Part shown: positions 45,057 to 56,014 of the stretch, one piece after another
How positions within the stretch are numbered: the first letter of the stretch is position 1
Layout: each line of letters opens with the position of its first letter
From: Hygrophila difformis
Lineage: Eukaryota; Streptophyta; Magnoliopsida; Lamiales; Acanthaceae
Length of the DNA stretch: 64,000 nt
Assembly: GCA_030278955.1 (NCBI GenBank)
Contig: JAOANR010000014.1
Location: forward strand, 39,879,453-39,943,452
Direction: 5' to 3'
The notes under the pieces: generated by a model
What the model saw: only the letters and a program-made list of their open reading frames with translations
What the model was told of the DNA's origin: nothing
Databases searched by the model: none
Translations under genes and position numbers: made by a program

Positions 45057-46813
45057 ATTTACAATCGATCATGACTTAATAACAACACGTGCAGGTTAAG
45101 TACATAAATTTCAACATACGCTGGACTGGTGTGCGCGCATCATCTGAATGCACTGTGTCCTCTGCTCGGGTGACTCCGTCGTCTGCATGTGCCGTCCCAG
45201 GAACCGGGTCAGATGGCTGGCCCACCGCATCCGTCGAGGTCACTAGAAAATAACGTGAATTATTAGAAATTACTGCCAATACAAGAAAACGTCTAATACA
45301 AGAAATGGTACGGCTCACACCAACAAAAGAGCATTATTTGCCTTACCCGTCTCAACACGTGTAGCCTCTGAATCGACTGCGCCCACTACCCCATGTGCGG
45401 TGTCCGCGCGGACCCATCTCCGTGCCTATCACGACAACAATCCAAGTACAGGTGTTACTGACGATATAATAATGAACGAAATAAAATGCTGGTTTATAAA
45501 ATTCTTACCTGTGTCTGCGCCCGTACCATCGGGAGGCACTGCGGTAGAGTATGGGGACATGCTGTCCGCGCGCGAACTATGTGCGTGTGGCTCTGGAATA
45601 TTCGGGGAGAATTTAAGAAAACAATTGAATCATCCAATTTACAATAAACAACTCTAGGTAAAAGCTAACAATACCTCCCATAGTCTGCGGAAGCTGCGAT
45701 CCATGACTGCCCGATGGCCCCTCGCTGTGTATGTCCTGCGAGTCCGAATCCGTATGCGCTACGTGGGCGTGGGTGGTGGCATACCGTGCCATGGACGCCA
45801 GCCGCTCATCCCGCTCTGCAGAGCAGCCCATCGCCGGAGCAGGCTGTACGCCCGGGATCGCACCGGCAGGTGGGTGCGACACGGTGCGCGGACTGCGTGC
45901 CTGTGGCTCTGGAATATTCGGGGACAATTTAAGAAAACAACCGAATAATCCAATTTACATACGCAACTCTAAGTAAACGGCAACAATACCTCCCATGGTC
46001 TGCGGAAGCTGGGATCCATGACTGTCCAGTGGCGCAGAGGGCTCCCGAACATGTGGCACTGGCCCCTCGCTGTGTATGTCATGCGACTCAGAATCCGTCT
46101 GCGCTACGTGGGCGTGGGTGGTGGCAAACCGTGCCATGGACGCCCTCCGCTCCACCTCCTCTGCAGAGCAGCCCGTCGCCGGAGCAGGCTGTACGACCGG
46201 GCTCGCACCGGCAGGTGGGTGCGCCACGTAGCGCAGAATGGCCCTAATCTCGGACGCCAGCACGTCGCGCACCATACCAGTCTGGCGCTCAATGTCTCTC
46301 CGCAACTGAAGCTGTGTCTGCGCCAAAATTTCCGCGAATGCAATCACGACGCGCTGCTCGACGGCCGCTGCGACCCTTTGCACCAGCTCATCCATGTCCG
46401 GCATCGGATGCTGCGTCTGCTGGGGCGGCATAGTATCCGCAGTAGGCTGGGACGCGCTGGCTGGCGGGGCTGGTGGCGGCGGTGTGTCAGTGAGAGGCAC
46501 CTGCTCATCTCCGTCTCCATGTACCGGGGCCGCCGGCTGCCTAGAAGTCCGCATGCGTCGGCTCGGCGGAGCATCACTATCTCTCCCCGGCCTATCTGAC
46601 TGTGGCTCGGTGCCTGGAGCACCGCCCACCCCGTCCCTCCGGCTGCTCCGTGGATTTACGCTTCCGTCTTTTAGCCCGATGGTCAACAGGGGCCCGCACC
46701 CATCGCAGCCCAGTCGGCGTCGTCACATCTACCCCCATCATGTATGGCTCCAGCAGTTCATCGTCCGTGGGGGTTAGTCTGTCATGACACTGGCGCTGCA
46801 ATACAGAAGACAA
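45057..46813 (-). CDS. Proline-rich linker exons of the DUF1985-Ulp1 gene
   Basis: This connects DUF1985 to the protease. It has a basic stretch RAKRRKRKST, then a Pro/Ala/Thr-rich segment (DTPPPPAPPASASQ). A helical section follows with MDELVQRVAAAVEQRVVIAFAEIL and a Gln/Arg-rich continuation, likely coiled-coil. Last come repeated exons with AHPPAGA, VQPAPATGCSAE, ASMARFATTHAHVAQTDSES and SHGSQLPQTMGG. The last exon type is present in tandem (period 316 bp, 45591 onward and 45907 onward), with one partial further copy of the start. Sequence is far more GC-rich than the AT-rich flanks. Confidence 0.6.
45591..46222 (-). repeat. Tandem exon-plus-intron duplication, period 316 bp
   Basis: CTCTGGAATATTCGGGG at 45591 and 45907 begins two copies. 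Each contains the intron (ACCTCCCAT donor side, TGGAATATTC acceptor side on the minus strand) and the exon encoding HAHVA-TDS-S-DIHSEGP and SHGSQLPQTMGG. The 45907 copy has 36 extra bases in the exon after the SQL block. Substitutions are scattered, so the duplication is not very recent. Confidence 0.82.
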
Positions 46814-46825
46814 ACGTATAGGCTA

Positions 46826-47896
46826 CTATCCGATAAGAACGTGTGCATTCAAATTAAAAGGTATTACCGAACTAACCTCGATGGTATAGAATGTCGTCCA
46901 TCCCAGACCAGACGTCCGCTTTCTATAAGAATACCGCAACATCCTCGGGCGCTGGAAATCGGGATGCTCAGAAGTGGACTGGGTATAGAAAGCCCCGACC
47001 TCCGGAATGGCCTCGCACATCCACACCTGTATGAGTACGAGCATAGAGAGATGGTTATGCAGTGCAGCAATTTATAGTACAACAGAGAATGCGTTTATGA
47101 AATCATAGATGTTATGCAAAGTACCTGCAATGAGAGGGAGTGGCCGTATAGGTGGACCCCTTTCCGGTCGCTCTTGCCGTCTACCGGGAAGTCCCTGATG
47201 TACTGTCTCAACACCTGCCAGCTCATCAAGCCCCAAGGAAATGCATTCCATGCAGCTCTATCCTCGACCAAGCGCCACATCCATGTCTCAGGAGTCCGAC
47301 TGTGGCCGTCGTGCCCTAGTACCAGGTAAAAAGCTGTCATCACCATAGCGACCTTCAGTGTGTCCTCGGGTGATTGCCGGAAAGCCCCATTCATATAAGC
47401 ATCTCGGATCTTGTCCATAGATCCGCTCCCAAGGACCCCAACGTTTTCTAGCATAAACGCCTCCAGCTGGGGGCTCCTCATCAGCATACAGCTGGAAGTC
47501 AGAAGGTCCATAACGGAGCCCCGTCACGAGCGCGTGCTCCTCCCGTCCAAACCGAATAAAATGGCCGCACACGTGAAACCATACGGCATCGTCCTCGCCC
47601 CACGGCTCGTCCGTCCCGTAGTGGCGGAATGCCACCTCGTAGGACAACAATGCCGCCATGGCCTGTGCAGATAAGGTACTCTCTGACCATCTGGGCCGCC
47701 TGTCGCCCTCAGCGCCTCTGAATATATAACCGAGGCATGAATCCCTCAGCTCTGCAATCATACCGGGCGCATCCTGCTCTAACCGCGCCAAAATGTATCC
47801 GATAGTTTTATTGTATCGTAAGTAAAAGTTCAGCTTCGGGCTCTTGCCCTGGGCTGATGGTCTTCTATAGTAGTAGTCCCCCTGCGATTCACGCAC
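46826..47896 (-). CDS. DUF1985 domain exons of a transposon-type DUF1985-Ulp1 gene
   Basis: N-terminal part of the gene. The first block (47500-47896) has NKTIGYILARLEQDAPGMIAELR and the family hallmark FGREEHALVTGLRYGP. The second (47095-47480) has AFRQSPEDTLKVAMVMTAFYLVLGH, then MWRLVEDRAAWNAFPWG, the DUF1985 tryptophan-rich core. The third (46826-47044) has IQVWMCEAIPEVGAF and PRMLRY, the usual end of the module. The first two blocks are in different frames near 47470-47510, which could be a frameshift or a very short intron. DUF1985 has no known biochemical activity and is found mainly with Ulp1 domains in Mutator-like elements. No MURA transposase is visible here. Confidence 0.72.
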
Positions 47897-49225
47897 AAAT
47901 GTGTTCTAGTCATACTATTGGATTATTCACGGAGAAATAATAATTAACAATATTTTAGTATATTTATGAAGATAATATTTTTATTAAATTAATGATATAC
48001 AATATTTGGTAGTGTACTGCATTATAATTATACAATATTTTTGTATTGATATTGTATGGATTTTATTTATTACATTTCTATTAAATTAATTTCTATTAGA
48101 AATAATTTCTTAAATTTAATATTTTAAATATAATAAATATATAAATAATATATGTCGATGTAGTATTGTGTGATTTATTATGTGATCTATTAAAGTGTCG
48201 ATGTAGTACTGTGTGATTTATTATTTTAAATATACTAAATATTTTAATATTATAATAATTAATATATAAAAAACTAAAAAAATAAGTATATTTTAATATT
48301 ATCATATTTATTATTATAATGCTATAACATTTATAATAAATTATTTTATCTATTATAATAATCATGACAAAATAAATATTAAATAAAATTATAAACAACA
48401 AAACTAACCCCTTATTAAAATAAACCCAACTCTCCACCATGTATTAAGTTATACACACAATCCCTCATTAAAATAATATTTTTATAAATATATTATAATT
48501 ATAATTAATAGTTAATATATAATTATCTTAGATAATTAATAATTAATTAATAATAAATAGTTTTATTATAATTATCTCCCTCCCAGTATACTATTATTTT
48601 TCCATAATAATTAAATTATTATAATTTCTGTTCAACTTATTATTTTTTCTTCGTTAGTATTATTATATTATTATTATTATTATCGTTTTATTATATTATT
48701 ATTATGAAAATAATATTTTTAATAAAATCAAATTTGTAATATATTTTTTTAAGTGCCATAATATCGTAATGCCCATCATGTATTTTTCAGAATTCATATA
48801 ATAAAGTATAATTCAACGATAACTGGAAAAATAACTCGTCCAGCAACCAATTCTACAATTTAAATCCTAGAACTTCAACAATGTATCATATGTACCATAT
48901 ACGATTTAACATGAACACTACTACAAATTCAACAGCTTGCAATTAAAAAATCGGAAAATTCAATCAAATGAGCGACCTAAGTCAGACATCAACATAATTT
49001 CAAAATTCAACAATCTCGCATAAAGAATCCAACAAGCACCACTATATAGATCATGCAAACCAATAATTATTAAATTATTCAATTCATATATTCCACAAAC
49101 CGGAAATAATTCAACAACGTAAACTCGAAAATCCAACAAAAACTTCAACAGCACAAACTTCACAGACATTTAAAAATTCATGCGAGTAATCAACCAATAC
49201 GTAATTTCCATAAACTTAATTAATT
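47897..49225. other. Very AT-rich stretch, no gene seen
   Basis: Long AT-rich DNA with local direct repeats, for example GTCGATGTAGTA-TGTGTGATTTATTA at about 48152 and 48197. If the 49226-49477 exon belongs to the DUF1985 gene this would be its first intron. Confidence 0.45.
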
Positions 49226-49477
49226 CTAACAAAAGTCATAGTTTGAATAACTGTAAAATTCGAAAAATTGAAGAATTACCCGGACTGGGTCATGGCCGGC
49301 CGGGGGCGGAACTTCCGGCGGCGGAGGCGACGGCGCTGGCGGAATGCTCATCTCCGGCAACCCTTCGAACAACGCATCATAAGTCACCATCTCCATTCCC
49401 GCGATTCCGGAATCCACATTCGCATCCTCCATTTTCAAAACTCCAAAATTCAAATTATTGTCGAACAAGGGAGACAA
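49226..49477 (-). CDS. Possible first exon of the DUF1985-Ulp1 gene, weak
   Basis: From ATG 49432-49430 the minus strand reads MEDANVDSGIAGMEMVTYD then EGLPEMSIPPAPSPPPPEVPPP. The acidic then Pro-rich composition resembles the N-terminus of a regulatory or transposon protein, and the block is GC-rich inside AT-rich DNA on the same strand as the DUF1985 exons. No homology is recognised; the joining intron would be about 1.3 kb. It could be an unrelated fragment. Confidence 0.3.
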   Translation of the reverse strand: MSPLFDNNLNFGVLKMEDANVDSGIAGMEMVTYDALFEGLPEMSIPPAPSPPPPEVPPPAGHDPVRVILQFFEFYSYSNYDFC

Positions 49478-49674
49478 GGAAATAGTGGGAAGATGAAAGA
49501 GACGTCGGCGCCGGAAACTGAACTGCTTGGCCCGAGTATGGAAAGCTTGGCCCGGAGCTACGCTGCAATCGCCTGAGGAAGATGGGGGAAGAAGAAACGG
49601 GAACAGGGAAAGGGAAAGTGGAGAAGGGGGGGATCCGTACAGATCTTATCTGTCCGCTTGGCCCGGAACATCTT

Positions 49675-49925
49675 CGCTTGGCCAGGGCTTAAACCCCCTT
49701 GGCCAGTGTACATTAGTGTCCGGGCCAAGCGTTTCCCGCCCTTCGGCTTTGGACGCTTCGCTTGGCCCGGCCTTAAACCCCTTGGCCAGGGTATATTTGT
49801 TCCCGGGCCAAGCGTTTCCCGCGCTTCCTGATATGACGCAACGCTTGGCCAGGGCTTAAACCCCTTGGCCAGGGTTTATTCCGGGTAGGACGCAACGTTT
49901 GGCGTTCCCGAAGCCCTAATTAATA
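49675..49925 (+). repeat. Minisatellite with CGCTTGGCC units, period about 84 bp, three copies
   Basis: CGCTTGGCCAGGGCTTAAAC-type starts are at 49675, 49759 and 49842. Each unit includes CCCTTGGCCAG and the opposed CCGGGCCAAGCG, so units are internally palindromic. Similar TTGGCCCGG/CCGGGCCAA motifs recur at 53625-53790. Confidence 0.82.
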
Positions 49926-50560
49926 CTCCAATTATTATTAATAAATCATTATTAATTTAATAATAATTATAATTAATTATTAATACTTAATAATTATATT
50001 TAATTATTAATAGTTATCATATATTTTAATTAATATATAATAACTATAATTATAAATAAATAATTAATAATAAATAATTTTTATTAATAATTATAATTAT
50101 AATTAATAATTTTTATTATAAATATTTTTAATAATTTTTAGTATTATTAATAATTTTTACTATAATAATTAATAATTTTAATTAATAATTATTATTTACT
50201 CCCATTATTATTAATAAATCATTATTAATTAATAATAATTATAATGAATTGTTAATAATTATTAATTATATTTAATTGTTAGTATTTAATAATAGATTAA
50301 TAGTTATAATTAATAGTTATAATATATTTTACTTAATATATAATAACTATAATTATACATAATTAATTCATAATAAATAATTTTTATTATTAATTTTGGA
50401 GTTAATATATTTATAATTAATAATTTTTCTTATTAATAATTATAATTAATAATTACAATTATATTTAATAATTTTTATTATAAATATTTTTAATAATTTT
50501 TATTATTATTAATTAATAATTTTAACTATAATAATTATTAATTATAATTAATAATTATTA
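49926..50560. repeat. Extreme AT-rich simple sequence
   Basis: Almost only A and T, built of TAATTAT and ATTAATAA words in both orientations; no gene is possible in most of it. Confidence 0.8.
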
Positions 50561-51065
50561 TTATTGTTATATTATTATTATGCGCACTTATCCTTATACT
50601 AATAATATTATATAAATTATTATAAGTATCACAATTACTATTAATATTAATAATATTTGTATTATTATAAATGTAACTGTAATGCAACTACAATTACTAA
50701 TATTACTTTTATAATTAATGTTCCCCCTACAGGGTTACGAAAGTAATTATACTGGCGAGGAATGAAAGGAATCGGCAATTACCATATCTCTGCTCCACCA
50801 CTAATCCCAGCAAGTTGCGCGACGTCGGGAGCATTTTTGGCATCGGTCGGCCCTCGCGAAGCTTGAAAGGGGGGATATTAAGAAATATTACCCCCAAAAA
50901 AGGAATCACTCAGCTCTAATTCGGCAAATATCACCGCGTACAGCTAGTGCGGTAACGGAAGCTAATACTCACTGTCGGGCAATTTTCCCACTATATTCGA
51001 CCAATCTCTCCTGCACAAGACATGGAGGGAAGATTGCAGGCGGCAGGTAGTTTCTTAACTGCGGC

Positions 51066-51129
<64 letters not shown>

Positions 51130-51570
51130 GCACACTTATCCTTTTAATATATACTTAATAGAACTGCAATTACTAATATTACTTGTAAAATTATTTTGTG
51201 CAGTATAGGCTTACAACAGTAATTATACTGGTGAGGAATGAGAGGACTCGGCAATTACCTTATATCTGTTCCACCACACTGACGCCCAAGTTTTCAATCT
51301 CAGCGGCATTTGGCATCGGCCAATTGGCAATGACAACATTGGCCTTGGCGGCATTCGTCGAAACGACAGTTCGAACCACCTCCCCTATCATAAGGGTCAA
51401 AATGGGAGCGGGTGCACCAGGACCGTAGAACGTTCGGCATGCATGAAGGCTTTCAGGGCTGTGAAGCCTATGCTGAAATGGAGAAGTGGCTCGGTGGAAA
51501 AACAGATCAATATATAGATACATATGTGGATAGGACTTCACTGAAAACGGGAATCCCCTACATAAACCAT
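50561..51570. repeat. Diverged direct repeats around a TTA microsatellite
   Basis: The segment about 50575-50800 (GCGCACTTATCCTTAT, GTAATTATACTGGCGAGGAATG, CGGCAATTACC) recurs at about 51128-51290 (GCACACTTATCCTTTT, GTAATTATACTGGTGAGGAATG, CGGCAATTACC). A pure TTA run (about 51066-51128) precedes the second copy. No coding region is supported. Confidence 0.7.
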
Positions 51571-52619
51571 ATCGTGAGTTGGTGCAATGATGGCAAATGA
51601 AGAAAGTTGGTGCAACATCGACGGCAGGAAGTTACTGTAGTGGATAGCACCCAATACCTTCGTGGATCTGACTTGTATGTTTTGAACCTAGCCTTCACAT
51701 CTATCAAGTATTCAACCAATCTCTCCTGCATTTCTGATTTACTGTAGAAGACTGCTCCGATCGCCAGCCTGCAGAATGGTAAATTATGAGTATTAATTTA
51801 CCATTATCAATAATGGTAATAAGTTACCATTACTGATAATAATGGTTAATTTTTTTTAATAATTATTGATAATTATTGATAATATTGATAATAATATTAT
51901 CAATAATTTATTGTGACTGATTTCGTATTGTTACTATTCATATTATTAGCATTAATATTAATTAAATTTTTTAGATCGCCATTATTAATAATATTTTGTA
52001 ATGTTTACCTGTAGGTATTGTCCAAATACAACAATTGGACATGAGCGGCATTCGAAAAGACAACATTGGCCTGGGCGGCATTGGTAATAGCTACACTTCG
52101 TCTCACACGCGTCACACTTGGTCTGGGCGGCATTGGTAATGTCCGTTCAGAAAGTTATTGTATTGGTAGATTTGGAAACACGGTACCGGGAACCGTAGAA
52201 ACACATGAAACCGTTGGGAATAGGGAGATGGAGGAAAGAGAGCAGTCGGCTGAGAGAGGTTGAGCAGAGGGAGAAGAAACACTACGAGCCGACATAATAA
52301 AGGGGCATTGGGAGAAGAAACATTACGAGCCGACATAATAAAGGGGCATCGGGAGAAGAAACACTATGAGTCGACATTCCAAATATTACTCCTTTAGGGA
52401 GGTTGAGAGAGGTTGAACATAGGGAGAAGAAATGCAATGGGTACAACAGTAATTACTATTCTAATAGTAATTACTCCTTTCGTGTCATAGTTACCTTCAT
52501 AAAGATCCACCTGCATCTGGGGGCAAATCATCTGGAAACGGAATGATAAACAAAGACGAGGTTGTCGTGACAGGGGATGGTGATAGTTAATCTGATGATG
52601 AATCATAAGAGAGCCTAGT
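51571..52619. repeat. Relics related to the 784-bp repeat, plus short direct repeats
   Basis: GGTGCAATGATGGCAAATGA at 51578 and AGTTACCTTCATAAAGATCC at 52488 match landmarks of the 41586-43100 repeats in the same orientation. Between them, GGCGGCATTGG(T/C)AAT motifs (about 51348, 52073 and 52126) and a duplicated GGGAGAAGAAACA-TACGAGCCGACATAATAAAGG (about 52269 and 52311) occur. No gene. Confidence 0.6.
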
Positions 52620-52629
52620 TCAATTACGT

Positions 52630-52700
52630 ATTGTCTTTATATTATTATTATTGTTATTATTATTATTATTATTATTATTGTTATTATTATTATTATTATT
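52630..52700 (+). repeat. TTA/TTG microsatellite
   Basis: ATTATTATT with GTT interruptions. Confidence 0.85.
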
Positions 52701-53400
52701 AATATAAAAAAATAAGATTAAGAAGAGACAAAAAAAAAGAACTTAAAAAATTTAAGAAATAAAATACAATATAAAATTAGAAAAATGAAACAAACAAAAT
52801 GAGAACAATAAGAAATTAACCAAAAATAAATATGAGAAAAAATAAGGGAAAAAAGAGAAAAAATTAAAAAGAGAGAAAGAAAAAATGAAACAAAGCAAAA
52901 AAAAATAAGACAAATTGAGAAAAAAGCGAGAAAAAATAGAAAATGACCAAAAATGAGAAAGAAGAAGAAAAAATAAGAAAAAAGAGAGAAAGAAAAGGAA
53001 AAAATAATAAAAAAGAGAGAAAAAAAGAGAAAAAAATAAGAGAAAAGAGAAAGAAAAGGAAAAAATAAGAAAAAAAGAGAAAGAAAAGAAAAATGAGAAA
53101 AAATAAAAGAAAAACAAGAAAAAAAGAGGAAAAAAAATAGAAAATAACCAAAAATGAGAAAGAAGAAGAAAAAAGAAAGAAAAAAAGAGAGAAAGAAAAG
53201 GAAAAAAATAAGAAAAAAGAGAGAAAGAAAGGGAAAAAATAAGAGAAAAGAGAGAAAAGGAAAAAATAAGGAAAAAGGGAAAGGAAAAAAATGAGAAAAA
53301 ATAAAAGAAAAACAAGAAAAAAAAGAGGGAAAAAAAATAGAGCAAGAAAATAAGAAAAAAAAATTGAAAAAATTGTGGGTAAAAAAAAGAGAAATAATTT
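52700..53400 (+). repeat. Long polypurine (A/G) block, about 0.65 kb
   Basis: The plus strand from about 52710 to 53390 is overwhelmingly A and G: GAGAAAAAATAAGAAAAAAG, GAGAGAAAGAAAAGG and similar words, with sparse T or C. Higher-order units of about 170-180 bp are suggested by AAATGACCAAAAATGAGAAAG recurring at about 52940 and 53138. The opposite strand translates as a Phe/Ser/Leu-only polypeptide, which is an artefact. Confidence 0.88.
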
Positions 53401-53499
53401 TATAAAATTACTACTATTTATAATAAAAATTATTTTATTTATAAAATCTTTATAGAAAATAATATTTTTAAAGAATAAAAAAATTAAAATTATACTAAT

Positions 53500-53500
53500 T

Positions 53501-53580
<80 letters not shown>
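53500..53580 (+). repeat. ATA microsatellite
   Basis: Pure AATAAT run of about 25 units following the polypurine block. Confidence 0.9.
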
Positions 53581-53581
<1 letters not shown>

Positions 53582-53619
53582 GAAACAATTAATATATATT
53601 TATGTGTATTGAATAACCC

Positions 53620-53880
53620 TAACTTGGCCCGGAAAACCCTAAAACCTAGCTTGGCCCGGGCATGTTTATGCTCCGGGCCAAGTGGATAGGGCCGGGCCAA
53701 GTGCATGCTAATTACGTTTTATTAATTAAAGCTTTGGCCAGGGCATTACATTTGGCCCGGTCCGGGCCAAGTGTCCGGGCCAAAGGCTTTTCAGTCTTTT
53801 CGGGTAAAAAACTAACTTGCGTAAGGCGGCGGGTAATAAAGTTACTGGCGTTATCTGACAGGTTAACAGAGACCATTATC
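53620..53880. repeat. TTGGCCCGG/CCGGGCCAA cluster
   Basis: Repeated ACTTGGCCCGG and its inverse CCGGGCCAAG (about 53623, 53651, 53675, 53689, 53753 and 53762), related to the minisatellite at 49675-49925. GC-rich in AT-rich surroundings; no gene. Confidence 0.75.
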
Positions 53881-55405
53881 TGTAATAAAAATTACAGCGC
53901 TAGCATATAAAACGACAAGAAAAGAGTATATTAAGATAATGGGATTAACTGGAACAATTACATCACGCGGCTGATGTGTAGTAGTATTACTTTCAATTTT
54001 TCGTCAGTGCAGCCACCTTTAAATTTTGTAGGTGTAGAGTGATGGAAGCGATGGCCTGTGATGCAAAATCAACTAATACTCATTGCCCATTATATGGACA
54101 TCACTTACACTAGCATACACATTACATAAATACTGATCCCAGCATTTACAATCCCACTGAACACAAATTGTCTATTTTCATCCCAACATCACATATATCC
54201 ATACAAATATCATTTATCTATATGCAAACATCACATTTCAATACAACTGAAGGATTCGTAGTACCCACACCACAAACATATTTATATGTGCGTAAATATT
54301 ACTCGTTTTGAATACATTATTTCTTGTGATTGAGGCATCATAGTCGCATGTCCAACCATCTGCACCCAAGCCACTTCCGTTCCGTTCGTAATTTCTGGAT
54401 GGCATATATAATAGACAGTACATGGTTTGTGTATACTACTTGGACATGCTCGTATTTTATGCCTTGTCTTGTTGTATTAAATGTATTGAATAAGCCCAAA
54501 TTCATAAAAATCATAATTTGTAGACAAATTGGGAAAAAAAAAAAAAAAGAAAAACGTTGGATTCATAACAAACATAATGAATCCAATTAACATTTAACGA
54601 AACAACACAGTCAACATAGTAACTAGTGCAGAATGGACACGCCAATTCAACATTATTCGTTTTATTTATTTAGAATACTTGTTATAGAAAATATTGATGA
54701 TCCTTGAGAAAAATTGCTGATGAATTTTTCCCAAAATAAAATTTTAAATTAAAATGATAATAATTGGAATTAAAAAACTAAAATATAGTACTCACATGAT
54801 TAATAATTGAAAAATAATGAACAAATAGTTTACCCCCCAAAAAAAGTGTAAATTAACGTTTTGATATATTCCTATGTTTGTTTTTACACAAATGTATACT
54901 ATAAATTAAAAGAGGAAAATGAACTATGAACAGTGTTATAAATTGATTAGAAAAAGAAGACGAAGAAAATTTCCTTGTTAATAAATTAAAATGAAGTCGG
55001 TGTCGCCATCTTATACAGGATAAACGTTTCCTTTACAGTCGAAACATAATCCACTTTGACAAATTCAATACATAGAAAATTCCACCCCTAATATTAATAT
55101 TGTGGATGTACCCGCATTTATTTAGTAAATATAATTATTACTTAGACTGATTTCGAGTCGAGTTTTAATGAAATTTTAAATAATTGGCTAATGATATTGT
55201 TAATTAATCTTTCAAAATCGATCAATCAACTAATTTTATATCAAAACATATTCATAATAAAAATAATGAATACACTAAACTTTTACACTCGACTAAACTT
55301 AACAATCTAAGGATCACCATTATTTTTTAAATATAAATTTATTGTCTTTATATCATCTTGTATTCTTATTTGTTAGTATGTTGCAGACATAAACGGATAT
55401 GATAT
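53881..55405. other. Intergenic, no gene seen
   Basis: AT-rich, non-coding, without recognisable elements apart from short A-runs. Confidence 0.5.
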
Positions 55406-55421
55406 CTATCATTAAGCAATT

Positions 55422-55604
55422 TTTTTTTTGATTTTTTTTTGTTTTTTTAGGAGCCATTGAAGGCCTGGAAATGGGTGGTGGGAGCCCATGCCACACAATT
55501 ACAAAGGGGAATAAAATGGAGGGATAGGGGGCTAGTGGGGATCGAACCTCCAACCTTCCGTTGGAAGCCTAGGGACTTAACCACTTGGGCTAAGTCCGCA
55601 TCCC
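55422..55604 (-). mobile_element. tRNA-derived SINE with target-site duplication
   Basis: On the minus strand the element begins GGGGATGCGGACTTAGCCCA. A box-A-like TAGCCCAAGTGG and a box-B GGTTCGATCCC, the internal RNA polymerase III promoter, lie at tRNA-like spacing. A non-tRNA body follows, then an A-rich tail (about 55422-55450). Direct repeats CTATCATTAAGCAATT (55406-55421) and CTATCATTTAAGCAATT (55605-55621) flank it, differing by one inserted T, which confirms target-primed insertion. Not a functional tRNA: the body does not fold as a cloverleaf beyond the promoter region. Confidence 0.88.
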
Positions 55605-55621
55605 CTATCATTTAAGCAATT

Positions 55622-56014
55622 AATTCCAACATTTATATTGAAATTTTGAATTCTAAGCTTATCCGCCCTTTAAAAGAAAAACAGTGTTAAAAATTCTGTT
55701 TTTGAAAATTATTCCTTAATCACTTACGTTATATTTTAAAAAAAATTCCATTCCAAACTTTCACATAATTGCAACTTGCAAATGGAAGACCTACACCTTT
55801 TCATTTAATATTAGAATATAAGGAACAGTCATTAAACAACGTAACCATGGAAGCAAGAAAAAAAATGTAAGCTTTCATCGACTCCATTAACAATCATTTG
55901 CCAACTTATTATATGTTTTTTTTAAAAAAAAAATAAAAAGAAAAAGAAAAAAAAAATTGGCTAGCAAAACCAGCTAGTACTGATATACTATTAAAATTTC
56001 GGAATCAAACAATG
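55622..56014. other. Unique left flank of duplication copy B
   Basis: AT-rich, no gene. It ends at AATG just before the first base of homology (56015). Confidence 0.5.

Noticed and set aside
49527..49859. 110-codon plus-strand frame over the TTGGCC minisatellite
   Set aside because: The repeated WPG/LGQGLNPL peptide simply mirrors the 84-bp repeat; no other support.
52752..53706. Frames of 197 and 280 codons, almost only Phe, Ser, Leu, Ile
   Set aside because: Translation of the polypurine block and of an ATA microsatellite; no protein-like composition.
55530..55604. Possible tRNA gene on the minus strand
   Set aside because: Boxes A and B are present, but it is joined to a non-tRNA body and A-tail and flanked by a target duplication, so it is a SINE.
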